Source of the DNA: Synchiropus splendidus
Lineage: Eukaryota; Chordata; Actinopteri; Syngnathiformes; Callionymidae
NCBI RefSeq assembly: GCF_027744825.2
Contig: NC_071334.1
Span: 41,827,437 to 41,891,436 of the forward strand
Direction: 5' to 3'
DNA length: 64,000 nucleotides
In this document: positions 11,982-21,745 of the stretch, one piece after another
Numbering within the stretch: position 1 is the first letter of the stretch
Layout: every line of letters starts with the position of its first letter
Made by a program: the position numbers and the translations under genes
The notes under the pieces: generated by a model
Told to the model about the DNA's origin: nothing
Database searches by the model: none
The model's input: the letters and a program-made list of their open reading frames with translations, nothing else

Positions 11982-12739
11982 TTAAACAACTAGCATAAGC
12001 AAAGGTAAAGGGCAAATCACTGGTGTGATGGTGGACTACGTACTTGAATCAAGCTTTTCTCAATTATCTGAGAGTTAAAGATGAACTTACTCTGTGATTT
12101 TGGACAGCAGATGCTAACATCTCGCTAAGGACATCTTGCAAATGGCATGATTTGTGGCGTGACTTATCCTGGCCAGATAAACCATCATCATTAAAATGGC
12201 CTTTTTCCCCTGGCAATGCATCATATATGATAGAACATTGACATCCACACTGTAAAGAAGAATTAAATATGAACAGGATGAGAGTATTCAGCGGAGAAAA
12301 CACATGCTTAGCAAGGGAAACAATGTTTTGCCATACACCGTTGCCGAATCAGACGTGACGCTTCACTATAGCCCTGCTTCACAAAATCACTCAGAGGTGA
12401 GCTAATACCTACCCTCTGTCCCTCAAAAGGTCAGGAGTCTAGCAGTACAGTACGGACAGCCATTCCCTGCTGCTAATGTTCAAAACATACCACCACACTC
12501 CCTGCAGAGTTCACACCTGGACACGAAAAGGACAAAGCTCTCCCGCCAGGCCGTCCTCTCCGACCAGTCATGGCACAAGTTGAGCTCCTTTTTTCAAACT
12601 CCTCTGTCCTTTTCTCCTCTGCTTCTCTCACTTTTCCTTTAGTCTTACCTCCCCCTGCTGGCTGCCTTGCATCCTCTTCCACCTTTCAGAGTCTCACGGG
12701 ATCCTCAAAGTGATAGAAAACTAGAGGAGCCCGACATAA

Positions 12740-13080
12740 AGGGAATAGAGCTGAGTGCCGATTTGCCTTCATAGAAGTCTTGCGTCACCAGTTCGGCAAT
12801 TAGAGAAATCCCTTAGCATTCATATGGAAAATGCTACACTGCAAAGATAGTATATTCAATTCATCCCGTTGTAACTGTCAAAATCGTTTGGCTCGTACAG
12901 ACTCCCACAGATTTGATTTTTAAAACTTGTCATGGACTCTCCTGTAAGCCTTGAGATTAAAGTAGCCCTTAATTGTCACTTAACAATCGATGACATTGAT
13001 AATGCTTCATCACAGATAAAAATCGATTTTTCACGCTGACAATTAATCATCTGTTGGTGAGTAAAAATGAGTGACAGGAT
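12740..13080. promoter_or_regulatory. Candidate conserved non-coding block
   Basis: The stretch contains GGCAATTAGAG, CATTCATATGGAAAATGC, CCTTAATTGTCACTTAAC, two ATCGAT words (in CAATCGATGAC and AAAATCGATTTTT), GACATTGATAATGC and GACAATTAATCATC. It has no similarity to any other part of the window. Dense homeodomain/POU-like words favour an enhancer, but only alignment to other fish would show conservation. Confidence 0.3.
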
Positions 13081-13480
13081 GTGGCAGAAGAGAGGATAAT
13101 TAAGAAATACAGAGATTTCAGTAGCTGTTAGAGAACACCTTCATCAGCTGTTTGACAGACAAAACATCAGTTTTTGGGACAGCACCAAAAGAATATCTTC
13201 TTTTTTCTTTCCATGAAAGAAACAATCATAGATGCCTTAAAGCGTTGGGTTAAAGATGACTTTTTTCTGCAACCTCTACTTCACTACACCACTACACCAC
13301 CATCCTTTGCTATCTTCCAGCAGGAGAGGACAGCGATACAAGGATCTCAAGTACCAACAACTCGCGCACATATGGACAAAACTTTTTCTCCTCTAATGTT
13401 GTGAGGCAATCAAGTGTAGGGATTTAAAATGCCCTGTGACAAGTGACCTATGTGTCACAGACATTCCATTTAGAATTTAA

Positions 13481-13517
13481 AATAGGAGAACACAGTGTCT
13501 CAACTAGTTCTCCTATT
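13481..13517. other. 11-bp perfect inverted repeat
   Basis: AATAGGAGAAC (13481-13491) and GTTCTCCTATT (13507-13517) are exact reverse complements around a 15-base spacer. Beyond the perfect arms the AT-rich flanks remain partly complementary, so the stem may be a decayed longer hairpin such as a foldback MITE. Confidence 0.6.
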
Positions 13518-13756
13518 AAATTTTGTACAATGTGATGCACAAAGGTTAGTACAAACAACTTAAAATAATATAACCTAAGATGATAAATATGTAATTTGGT
13601 ATATTACTGAATCAAATGATGGACCCATCAATACATTTAAACAACAAAATATTGTTTATTTTGCATCAAGTTTTTATATAACCTTATTTAAACTAAAGCT
13701 CTTTAATGACTTGAAAATATTTGTTCAAGAATTTCAAGTACATTCAGAGCAGTGGA

Positions 13757-14006
13757 AACCCTGGCCATTGTGTGGCGAAAAACATCCCTGAACAAAAGCC
13801 AACACATTGCTTTTGTTCACGGATTCCTCCATGTCTGTTGTTGTTGTTATCATCCTAGCTGCAACGTCTCTTGTGCATCAGTGTGATCAGTGGACCAGGA
13901 ACTCCTGCATTTACAAAGGTTCCCTGTTGTCTGGAGAGCAAACTGTTAAATTAAATTAAATCGATTAATTGTGATTCAAATATTTTAATTTAAAATTTGT
14001 TGTAAT
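13757..14006 (-). mobile_element. Second copy of the hairpin repeat (copy D2), inverted
   Basis: On the minus strand this aligns with D1 at 4.86-5.18 kb. Shared parts are a TGCATCAGTGTGATCAGTG-type block, the CTGAACAAAAGC hairpin core, CGATTAAT-rich ends, and the CCATTGTGT(G/C)GCGAAAA end. One hairpin arm is shortened relative to D1, so the foldback is only partly retained. It encodes nothing. Confidence 0.65.
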
Positions 14007-15392
14007 TTACAATATAATATATATATATAGGAATAGGACAGGAAATACATGGTGGCAATATATTGCATTTTGTTGTCAAAGTGCCAGTCTGAACGCAGCA
14101 GCTAACTGTATGTCTTCACACTACTGATGGTTGATACCCAATCAGAACATACAACAAACAAAAATGGTTGTTGAAAGAACAACTGTAGGCTTACAGATAT
14201 AGTGGCAGCTTTGTCGAGTTAATTGTCAATAGTGAAGATAACTGGTGTAGTAATGACAAACAGGCAAACAATCTACAAAGAAACAAAACACATACCAACA
14301 TCTATGTGGTTCAGCTGTTGGTATGATTTGAAATATACTGTATGTCTTATGCTCCAAATCAGCTTTTCTGCATTGTGTTTTGCTGTCGAATATACAGACA
14401 AGATCATAAACAAAAATAGGAGAGAAAATGATCTTAATATTTTGCCGTGACATTTCTCGTCATCATCATCACTTTTTTTCAGCTTCCAACCAGCTGTTGG
14501 TTTCGACCAAATCATTTTAATTCACTCAGTGAGTGTGCTAAAATCGACCAGGTTTGAGTGGTAAATGGAGAGTGGACTTTTACTTACATGCTGTGTGACA
14601 CATATCTGCAACCCAGAGAGAGAGACTAGCTCAAAGACTCAGTGAGAAAGCGAAGGGGGTAGCAAAGGTCAGTGACGAGTGGCACACATGGGATGGGTGT
14701 GCGGGTGAAGTGGGTTGGAACAAGTGCTAGTGAGGGGCCAGGGATTGTGCTTTTCCCATGGTCTGCTACCCCCTTTTTCTCCGGCTGAAGACCCTACCCC
14801 TTCCAGACCTAGCCCCTCCCTTCTCCATCCTGTGCTACTCTGCTTTGCTGGTTGCCCTGTCAAAAAGGGAGCGGGCAGGCTCAGTTTCACTCCACAGCGC
14901 TGGTGTGTTTTCAATGAATTGATACAGATGAAGAAGTGGAACACAATGGATGGATTACCTCAGCCAAAATAGAGAGCCTCCCGTCTCCGTCTCCCAGCAC
15001 CGCCACCGGTCATAACCTTGGTTGCCCAACCCCCTTATTCAGCCGTGGCCTGTGACACGTACTGACACTGGAGGATACAGACTTGCTCTCATACGCAAAC
15101 ATGGGCAAACACAATTGTTCAGAATTATGAAGTGACTATTCTCACGCACGTACTTGCTGTGAAATATGTGCAATGTTTTGGTACTGAAGAGTTTTAGACG
15201 AAGACCAAGCACACACAAAACCACACACAGCAAAACTCTTAATTGGTCCTGCAGAGTCAAGCCTTCTGCCACAAATGCAAACATTGCACACGTGAGCAAC
15301 AGAGCAATAGATCTAAAGGTGGTGATCTGAATGAGGGCCTGCATTTTTTCCCCTTTTTTATCTTCATTGTTTTATCATTGTGTTATGTTCAC

Positions 15393-15429
15393 TTTTAGAT
15401 TCGGTTAGATTATCTAACCGAATCTAAAA
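15393..15429. other. Perfect palindrome, 18-bp arms
   Basis: TTTTAGATTCGGTTAGAT (15393-15410) and ATCTAACCGAATCTAAAA (15412-15429) are exact reverse complements separated by a single T. The internal words resemble the (GATTA)n pentamer tails of the LINE family in this window, so a head-to-head tail insertion is one explanation. Such cruciform-prone DNA is usually unstable, so its perfection suggests recent origin. Confidence 0.9.
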
Positions 15430-15893
15430 CTGTAACTAAAATGCTTCTTGTTTTTTTTTTTGTTTGTTTTTTTCTGAAAGGCAAGAATATTAAATTGTAC
15501 ATTAGTGTTGCTACTTAACAGTGCATTTCTTAAGCCTGCACTTGCTACCTGTTTATGATAAGCTTGTCATGCTGAGGTTCAGCCACTGCCACCGTCTAAA
15601 GTGACTATCATACCGGGCTGAGTAGTAGTAGTATTTTTAAAATCTCAAAAATTGTTTGTCTTTTTTATGGGTTTCAAGAGTCACTCACATGCTTCTGGAA
15701 CAATGCGCAAGTATGCAGCATGGAACTGTCATATATATCGTCTACAAAGGTGGTACTGCTGAATTACAACACAAAGTAAGTGTAAATCTAGCTCTAAGTG
15801 AAGCAAAGACAGAAACAAAACCAAGCCTTTGTGACGTCACTGGATGTGGATCCTGTCTGCACACCATTAAAATGCAGGTCAGGATCAGAGAGA

Positions 15894-15917
15894 AATGGCG
15901 AAGCATTCTTCGCCATT
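15894..15917. other. 10-bp hairpin with 4-base loop
   Basis: AATGGCGAAG (15894-15903) and CTTCGCCATT (15908-15917) are perfectly complementary around CATT. There is no T-run after it, so a terminator role is not suggested and would not be expected in this genome. Confidence 0.75.
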
Positions 15918-16184
15918 GCATCAATACTCAAATCAATACAATAGTAAAAGACTCAATCAGTCCCACTGTTGACCCAAACACATGACGTGTTTTATACTGC
16001 TGACTCTTCTGAAGAGGGTGTAACATTCCATTTACAATGGCCATCCGTCTCTGATCCATTCAGATAATTCATCTCACAATAGTCTGAGTTGTTGCTTCCA
16101 CAACCATGTGGTTAGAATCAAAACAAGTCCTTGGTTCACATGAACCTGCTCTTCTTGCTGAAAAAAACGTTGACAAGTCCCTCA

Positions 16185-16280
16185 CTATTGGTTGATATTG
16201 CAGCTACTTCCACCGCTTCAGTGCACAGCGCACCGGTGTTGGTACCTCTCGTGACGTCACAAGATGGTGGTGGCGCTTGA
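16185..16280 (+). promoter_or_regulatory. Promoter-like motif cluster (CCAAT, CRE, YY1-like)
   Basis: Within about 90 bases there is an inverted CCAAT box (ACTATTGGTTGA), a full-consensus CRE TGACGTCA (16252-16259), and AAGATGGTGGTGGCGC, which resembles the YY1 word AAGATGGCGGC. A second full CRE lies 420 bases upstream at 15832-15839. Such a cluster is common in TATA-less vertebrate promoters. No recognisable exon follows within the next kilobase; repeat family L starts at 16536. It could be a promoter of an unannotated non-coding RNA, an LTR-like remnant, or chance. Confidence 0.3.
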
Positions 16281-16535
16281 CCCAATTGATGAGAACCTCA
16301 TCAGAATAACGGTGTATTCTAATGTAGTATATGGAAGCAAAAATATTAACACTTATTAATCTAATTACCTGATTATTTACGCTGTTGTTAAGGGTGAACC
16401 TTTTGTGCCCATTCCAGGGTCAAATGCAGTCAGGCCAATTGATACTTTCTAGTGCTTAGTTACCAGCTAATATGCTGCACACGCACAATACACATATGAA
16501 TAATAAGGAGCTTAGTAAAAATAAATATTTGATCT

Positions 16536-17523
16536 AGTGTTAATTTGGATGTTAATAATGGCCATCAATTTTTTCAATTAAGTCTTAGTCTCTTGCCAAA
16601 AATAATTATTCGTCTCGAATAATTAATTTCCTACGGGATTCTTCTGTGAAAAACGCGTTGCAAAACTGTCATGTTCATCTCCACCTGCATAATGTTTTAT
16701 GTGCTGTCTGTTTGTTTCGATGTTTCCACTTGGTTTAATGTGACTTAGTAACTTTCCACTTATCACACATATCATTTTTGCTAGTTGTGTTTTAGTCGAC
16801 AAAAAGTCAAAACAAATTTTGGTCAAATGGACACTCAACGTATTTTAGTCAAGTTTAATTCAAAACATTTTTGTCATTCTTTTCATTCCAGTTGACTTAT
16901 GTTCTAAAAATCTTGAATAATATCTGGAATGAATAAATGAATCCTCAATAAAACTTTGCTGTTAATGTTTGCATTTTTGACCTCCCACCTCTTAAAATAA
17001 ATAAAACAGAAATAGAAAGCAGCCAGTCAAGAAGTGATGCCAAGTTTTGACATTTATTGAATTGGTGACAATAGAAAAGCTAGTTTTTAAGTAAGAGAAG
17101 TAAATCTCTCTTCAGTCTGCTGCTGTCTGTTTCGACGTGTCCCCTTCTTTTTAATATGCTTCATCACGTGAGATTTCATGGCCATGGTATTGAGGGCATG
17201 GTGGCTCTCATTTAAGCCGTGGCACTGTGCCATGATTGTTTACATGTTGCAGAAATCCAAACGGCAGACCTACTGTCTCCCACGTTTGCGTTTACTGCTG
17301 CTGCACGCAGTTCTGTTTGAAGCCACAGAGGCGCAGCAGGAAGACACGTAACTGGAGAATACTTCTGCTGTCATAAAGTGTTGCTCTTCTTGTGTAGTGA
17401 ACAAAAACGAAGAGGGAGTTTTCCACCTTCAGTTTTCGTCAGTGATATTATGACATTGGTGCGTCTCATCAGTGTCTCGTCTTCATCATGGGAAAAGGGT
17501 TGTTGACAAACATATTTCGGTTC
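16536..17523 (+). mobile_element. Non-autonomous repeat, family L copy 1
   Basis: This aligns with 48617-49443 in the same orientation. Both begin AGTG(T/C)TAATTT, then a (T/C)TTAGTC-rich stretch containing GTGTTTTAGTCGA, and later GTTGACTTAT. Both end GTTTTCGTCAGT...ATTGGTGC...CATGGGAAA...GTTGACAAAC. Copy 1 has an extra internal block (about 16620-16760) with CTACGGGATTCTTCTGTGAA, which matches family Q at 20.0 and 59.5 kb, so L and Q share modules. No transposase frame is visible. Terminal sequences suggest a DNA transposon but no clean target duplication was found. Confidence 0.65.
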
Positions 17524-17619
17524 CCAAATCTATAGTGTAGCCAAAACTTTCATTGCAATCTTCAGCAGCAGGCCAGACTGTTTTTCTATTGTTCCATTGG
17601 GTTTTTGCCTCAAAGTCAG

Positions 17620-17836
17620 AGCTGTCCAAACCAGTCGTCAAGGGCCACAGTGGGCTCTGTTTTTGGTTCCCACCGATCAAGTTTAGTCAATTGGGTGTCA
17701 GCTGAAACAAGCAACACAAAACCGACAGTCTACAGTGACAGGACAGTTTTCTGACACCTAATTGGTGACGCTGTGTGTTCCAGCTTGTTGGGCTGGAACA
17801 AAAACCAGCAGCCCTTGACGACTGGTATGGACTCTT
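17620..17836. mobile_element. Short MITE with about 22-bp terminal inverted repeats
   Basis: The left end GTCCAAACCAGTCGTCAAGG (from 17624) and the right end, read on the other strand, GTCCATACCAGTCGTCAAGG (from 17832) match at 19 of 20 positions, and the similarity continues inward through GGCTGCTGGTTTTTG-like sequence. The element is about 210 bp and non-coding. No convincing target-site duplication was found, so superfamily is open. It sits roughly 100 bases past the end of L copy 1. Confidence 0.75.
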
Positions 17837-19121
17837 CCTGTGCCAAGTGGTGTGTGTCTGTTGTTGTATGTTGGTGTATACAGCTGCGTGTAGCTGGATG
17901 AATACATGGATTTGTTGATTCACATATTACTGCACCCAATACAGACAAAATCAGCCCATTTAACGGTAGTGTTTTATAGTATGCATCACCCATTCAAATG
18001 AGTCAGTAGGCTCCTACTGTGCCTCTGCCTTTTCAAATTTTGAATTAGTGAACTCTGAAGACTTCACAGGAAGCTAGAGGCGCCCGTTACATGTAAATGC
18101 ACGGACACACCTTCTGTGTCTGTGGCTGTGATGGGATATGGTGGTGTCCTTAACTGTCTGGGCAAATGGCTGTGAAAGGACGCTAATGCACGCTGCTGCA
18201 GATATATCACACACGCAGCTTTCTGCTTAGACAGCAGCTTCACCTCACAACTGGAGATGAATGAGCCACCACCCACTTACACTGCCGGACAGCAGAATGC
18301 ACAGGGGAAAACCAGAATACACGCTCCAAATTGGATTTTCATCGTCTGATAACATTTTCCACACAAACAAACAATACAATTTACAAATCAAGGTTCAGGC
18401 GGCATCTTCTTTCCATTTTGGCAAAAAAAAAAAAAAAAAAACATCTCACCGCAAACATCCACTGTCAAGCCAGTATGACGGAATAACGCAGTGACAGTTG
18501 GAGACAAGTGCGAGTAATCACTGAAGGCAACCTGAATCATTAATAGGCTACAAGGAAGAGACACCGCTCTTCCTTTCCCAGAGTTTCGGGAAAACTTGCT
18601 CCCCTGAGAGGCGACGGTGTCTTTGATCCTTCATTTAGAGTCATTACAATCAGACAGTGCTGCTAACGTGTCAGCGAAGTGGTGAGCCAGAGCGCCGCTC
18701 CAATGTTTAATTTTAGCAAGAAAAATAATGCGGTCGACTAACCGTATCTTTGGTGTTATCATCATCGCAGGGGCTATTTACAAAGTCTATCTATTAATCA
18801 TTTTTGAGAGAGTACAGCAATTAAATTAGTCCGGGTCACACTCCAGCAATAATACGATTTTAATTGCGTGGGGCGAGACTCTAATTCAACTATCTCTGGA
18901 TCGCTGGCGAGGGCAAATGACACACATTCATTGAGAGAAAGAAGAAAGAGGAAGAAGCTTCAATTAGCTGGAGGGATAGTATTTCAGGGAGGAACAAAAA
19001 GCTTAAGACTGTTTCCTGCTTTGTGAAAATGACACTTGAAAATCTTTATTCAAACAATTGGTTTTGAGTCATCTTCGGACCTCTTGACAATGTCTCAGTC
19101 AACAGCAAACCCTGACTCTTT
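17837..19121. other. No gene seen; contains a motif-rich block
   Basis: Short unrecognised frames only, plus an A19 tract at 18423-18441. The block at 18540-18960 is listed separately. No repeat similarity elsewhere in the window was found. Confidence 0.45.
18540..18960. promoter_or_regulatory. Candidate conserved non-coding block
   Basis: About 400 bases of non-repetitive sequence contain TCATTAATAGGC, TTTAATTTTAGC, CTATTAATCATTTT, GCAATTAAATTAG, TTTTAATTGCG, CTCTAATTCAAC and TTCAATTAGCTGG. The density of TAATT/ATTA cores in a mixed-composition background resembles vertebrate developmental enhancers. Only motif density supports this. Confidence 0.3.
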
Positions 19122-19215
19122 TAGATTAGATTAGATGGGTTTTATTAGTCCCACAGTGGGGAAATTCAACATGTCACAGCGGCAATGGACAACAAAGACA
19201 CAGACACATACCCAA
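19122..19215 (-). repeat. LINE 3' tail (copy K2) with (TTAGA)n end
   Basis: The TTAGATTAGATTAGATGG pentamer tail is followed by TTTATTAGTCCCACAGTGGGG and AAATTCAACATGT. On the minus strand it is the 3' terminus of the Rex1/L2-like LINE family, ending in the pentamer repeat. The hairpin CCCAC/GTGGG sits at 19150-19160. It is 5' truncated after less than 100 bp, which is typical of LINE retrotransposition. Confidence 0.7.
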
Positions 19216-19248
19216 ACCTTCAAGCGACAATGTATAGCTTAAGAATAT

Positions 19249-19580
19249 TTGGTGGCGGCCACACAGCGGCCTCGTGGTTAGCGCTCTCGCCTTGCAGCAA
19301 GAAGGTGGCGGGTTTGATGTCCAGGCCCACCTTTCTACATGGAGTTTGCATGTTCTCCGTGTGGGTTTTCCGGTTTCCTCCCACAACCCAAAGACATGCT
19401 AACTTGATGAATTGGACTCTATAAAATTGCCCCTAGGTGTGAATGTGTGTGTGTGCGCCCTGCGATGGATTGGCAGTCTGTCCAGGTTGTATTTCCTCCC
19501 GTCGCCCAATGACTGCTGGGATAGGCTCCAGAAATCCCCGCAACCCTGTACAGGACTAAGTGGTGGTTATTTGAAGATGT
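19249..19580 (+). mobile_element. tRNA-headed SINE with L2-type tail
   Basis: The tRNA-like head contains an A box TGGTTAGCGCTC and a B-box-like GGTTTGATGTCC. The body has GAGTTTGCATGTTCTCC, GTTTCCTCCCACAACCCAA, AAATTGCCCCTAGGTGTG and ATGACTGCTGGGATAGGC, and the tail ends in ATGTATGTATGTATG. This order is the common teleost SINE whose 3' half resembles an L2-type LINE tail; such SINEs borrow the LINE machinery. It is better preserved than the copy at 7.5 kb. Confidence 0.85.
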
Positions 19581-19859
19581 ATGTATGTATGCATGCTTTT
19601 GCATCTCCGGTACCGCCCCCATCCCACATTTATTTGTTTATGAGGAAAGTGGTGAAACAGTAAAAAATGTAATCACAGATGACAATATACACAACGCTGT
19701 CTAGCTTATACTTGCAAACCTTAACATCTTAAGCATCTATTATTCAACATCAGAGATGGAACTTGGGGTCTTGCAAACAGACCAAAGCTTCAGAATTTCA
19801 GAATGAAGAAAAGGGAAAAGTTTTGAAATGTATTGAATTGGCAACAACAAACCGCTATC

Positions 19860-21745
19860 TTTTAGTGATGAGAACTAAATCTGTAAGATGCAGCCGTCAT
19901 CACGGGTCCATCTCCTTCACATGTGGAGGCTGGAATGCACTACTTCAGTTCCGCGCGCAACGGACGTCAGTCATTGTGACGCTTCTTACGGGATTCCTCT
20001 GTGATGTGTTATGTGTTTGTTTTGATGTTGCCACTTGGTTTAAATACGTACAATTACACGAGAGTACATCTCCAATAAGTGATCATTTTTCTGATGGTCT
20101 GGCAGCTCTCATTTAAGCCGCACCATGACATGTGCACCACCATCGTTTACAGTGCTGTAGAACAATAAAGATGAAGGAGCAGCTTTTTCCTGTCTCCGGC
20201 TTTATTATCATCAAGACTCAGAGTGTTTCAATAGGGAGCATACAGCAATCAGAGCGTGAACATCGAATTGTCTGTTTACACTTTTATTTCAAGTTGACTG
20301 TAGAAACAGATGTCAGTGTTAGAAACTATTCTTCTTCAATAAGTTCCAGTCTCCAGGGATGATGAAATTTGTTGGTGGCCGTGTCTCTCACCACATCCGA
20401 GCAGGTATGCAGAACAGAGGACTCAGCTTCAGCATCAACAGATAGAACCCTAGAAACAGCATGTTACACTTGTCCAAACCAGATGGACCATAAGCACTGC
20501 TAATGACAGTTCATCTTTTTCTTTCGGCTTCTCACTTCAGGGGTGGCCACAGTGGATCATCTTCCTCCATCTCACCCTGTCCTCTGCTTCTTCTTCTCTC
20601 AAACCTACAAACTCCTTCACCATGTCCATCTGCTCATTGACCTTCTGCCTCTCATTTCCAACCTCAACATCTTCCTACCAATGTACTGGCTATCTCTCCT
20701 CTGTACATGTCCAAACCATCTCCATCTAGCCTCTCTGACTTTGTCTCCTAAACACCTGACCACATGTGCTGTCCCTCTGATTTACTGCTTCCTGATCCTA
20801 TCCATCCTGCTCACTCCCAGAGAGAAGCTCAGCATCTTCATCTCTGCTACCTCCAGCTCTGCCACCTGTCTTTTCCTCCGTGCCACTGTTTCCAAACCAT
20901 ACAACATTGCTGGCCTCACCACCCTTGGGACACTTTCCCTTTCATCCTTGCAGACACCCTTTTGTCACACATCACTCCTGACTCACAACTTTTCTCCAAT
21001 GATTCCATTCTTCCTGCACCTGCTTCTTCGCCTCTTTTTCTCTCTCCATTGCCCTGGACAGTTGAGCCTAAGTACTTAAAATCCTCCACCTTCTTTATAT
21101 CGGCATCCTGTAACTTCACCTGTCCACTTGGGTCCTTCTCATTCACACTTATGTATTCCATCTTACTGCGGCTAAACTTAATTCCTCTCCTTTCTAAGGC
21201 ACCTCCACCTCTCTAGCTTATCTTCCGCTTTGCGTCAGCCGCTAGTGGCTAATGTCGGCGCTAATCAATTTTGTTGGCTATACCTACACTTCACTATGAT
21301 AAACTTAATAAAATGAGTGACGGACACTTATTCATTATCACCTCAAAAATAAATTCCCCACATTTGACAACACACCTAAGACCAGCGGTAGACACAAAGA
21401 ATGATGTACAACTCCGGTACAAACACTGTTTTTTCGCTACAATATGTTGACTAACATAACTAGCGCGATTTTTAGCATCGTGGCTAATCGGTTTGACCAG
21501 CTATATGTTCACTATACGCTTCGGCAGTGCAATACGACAAAAAGCAGACAACCATAATTGTGTAAACAAGTCGTTTTCACTGGCAGTCATAGAAAAAGTA
21601 TTTCCACCATACACAAGGTATATCTTGCCCCAGTTTTAGCACTGCAGTTAATTAAAAAAATATTTGGTAACACAACAGAGAGCAGTGAACGCAAAATTGA
21701 CTTTTTGACAAGTCAAATTGAAACATTGTCACTTCAGGATCAGTA
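19860..21745 (+). mobile_element. Non-autonomous repeat, family Q copy 1 (interrupted)
   Basis: This aligns in the same orientation with 59424-60440. Shared words are GAGAACTAAATCTG...GATGCAG, CTGGAATGCACTACTT, TTACGGGATTC, AACCAGATGGACCATAA, ACTAGCGCGATT, GCCAGCTATATGTT and CACTTCAGGATCAG. It is split by an RTE-like LINE end at 20512-21206; copy 2 at 59.8 kb reads through that point. The terminal repeats that bound copy 2 are not seen here, so copy 1 is probably truncated. It encodes nothing. Confidence 0.7.
20512..21206 (-). mobile_element. RTE-like LINE 3' fragment (endonuclease/RT protein C-terminus), broken
   Basis: On the minus strand the translation contains DFKYLGSTVQGNGE and CDKRVSARMKGKV, followed in other frames by the C-terminal part ending WFGHVQRR-like and ELPGRR-like. 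This is the C-terminal tail of the RTE-like LINE protein common in teleosts. The 3' end reads CACTGTGGCCACCCCTGAAG then GAGAAGCCGAAAG, matching the known 3' terminus of such elements. The fragment is 5' truncated and frameshifted. It lies within family Q copy 1 just after GCTAATGACAGT. A nearly identical fragment sits in opposite orientation at 57.4-58.1 kb. Confidence 0.85.

Larger units (their letters stand above)
11982..13756. other. No gene seen; contains a motif-rich block
   Basis: Only short unrecognised frames. The segment 12740-13080 (listed separately) stands out as non-repetitive and motif-rich. An 11-bp inverted repeat lies at 13481-13517. No transposon is identified. Confidence 0.45.
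14007..16184. other. No gene seen; contains palindromes and a CRE site
   Basis: Short unrecognised frames only. Features visible are a TATATA run near 14020, a perfect palindrome at 15393-15429, a 10-bp hairpin at 15894-15917, and a full CRE (TGACGTCA) at 15832-15839. Two long A/T tracts lie near 15350 and 15450. Confidence 0.45.

Noticed and set aside
19249..19330. Possible tRNA gene
   Set aside because: A- and B-box-like words are present, but they belong to the tRNA-derived head of a SINE; no cloverleaf with an anticodon arm and acceptor pairing is evident.
20543..21079. 178-codon frame on the plus strand, the longest in the window
   Set aside because: It is the antisense of the RTE-like LINE fragment; the same kind of antisense frame (57439-57912, minus) appears in the other copy.
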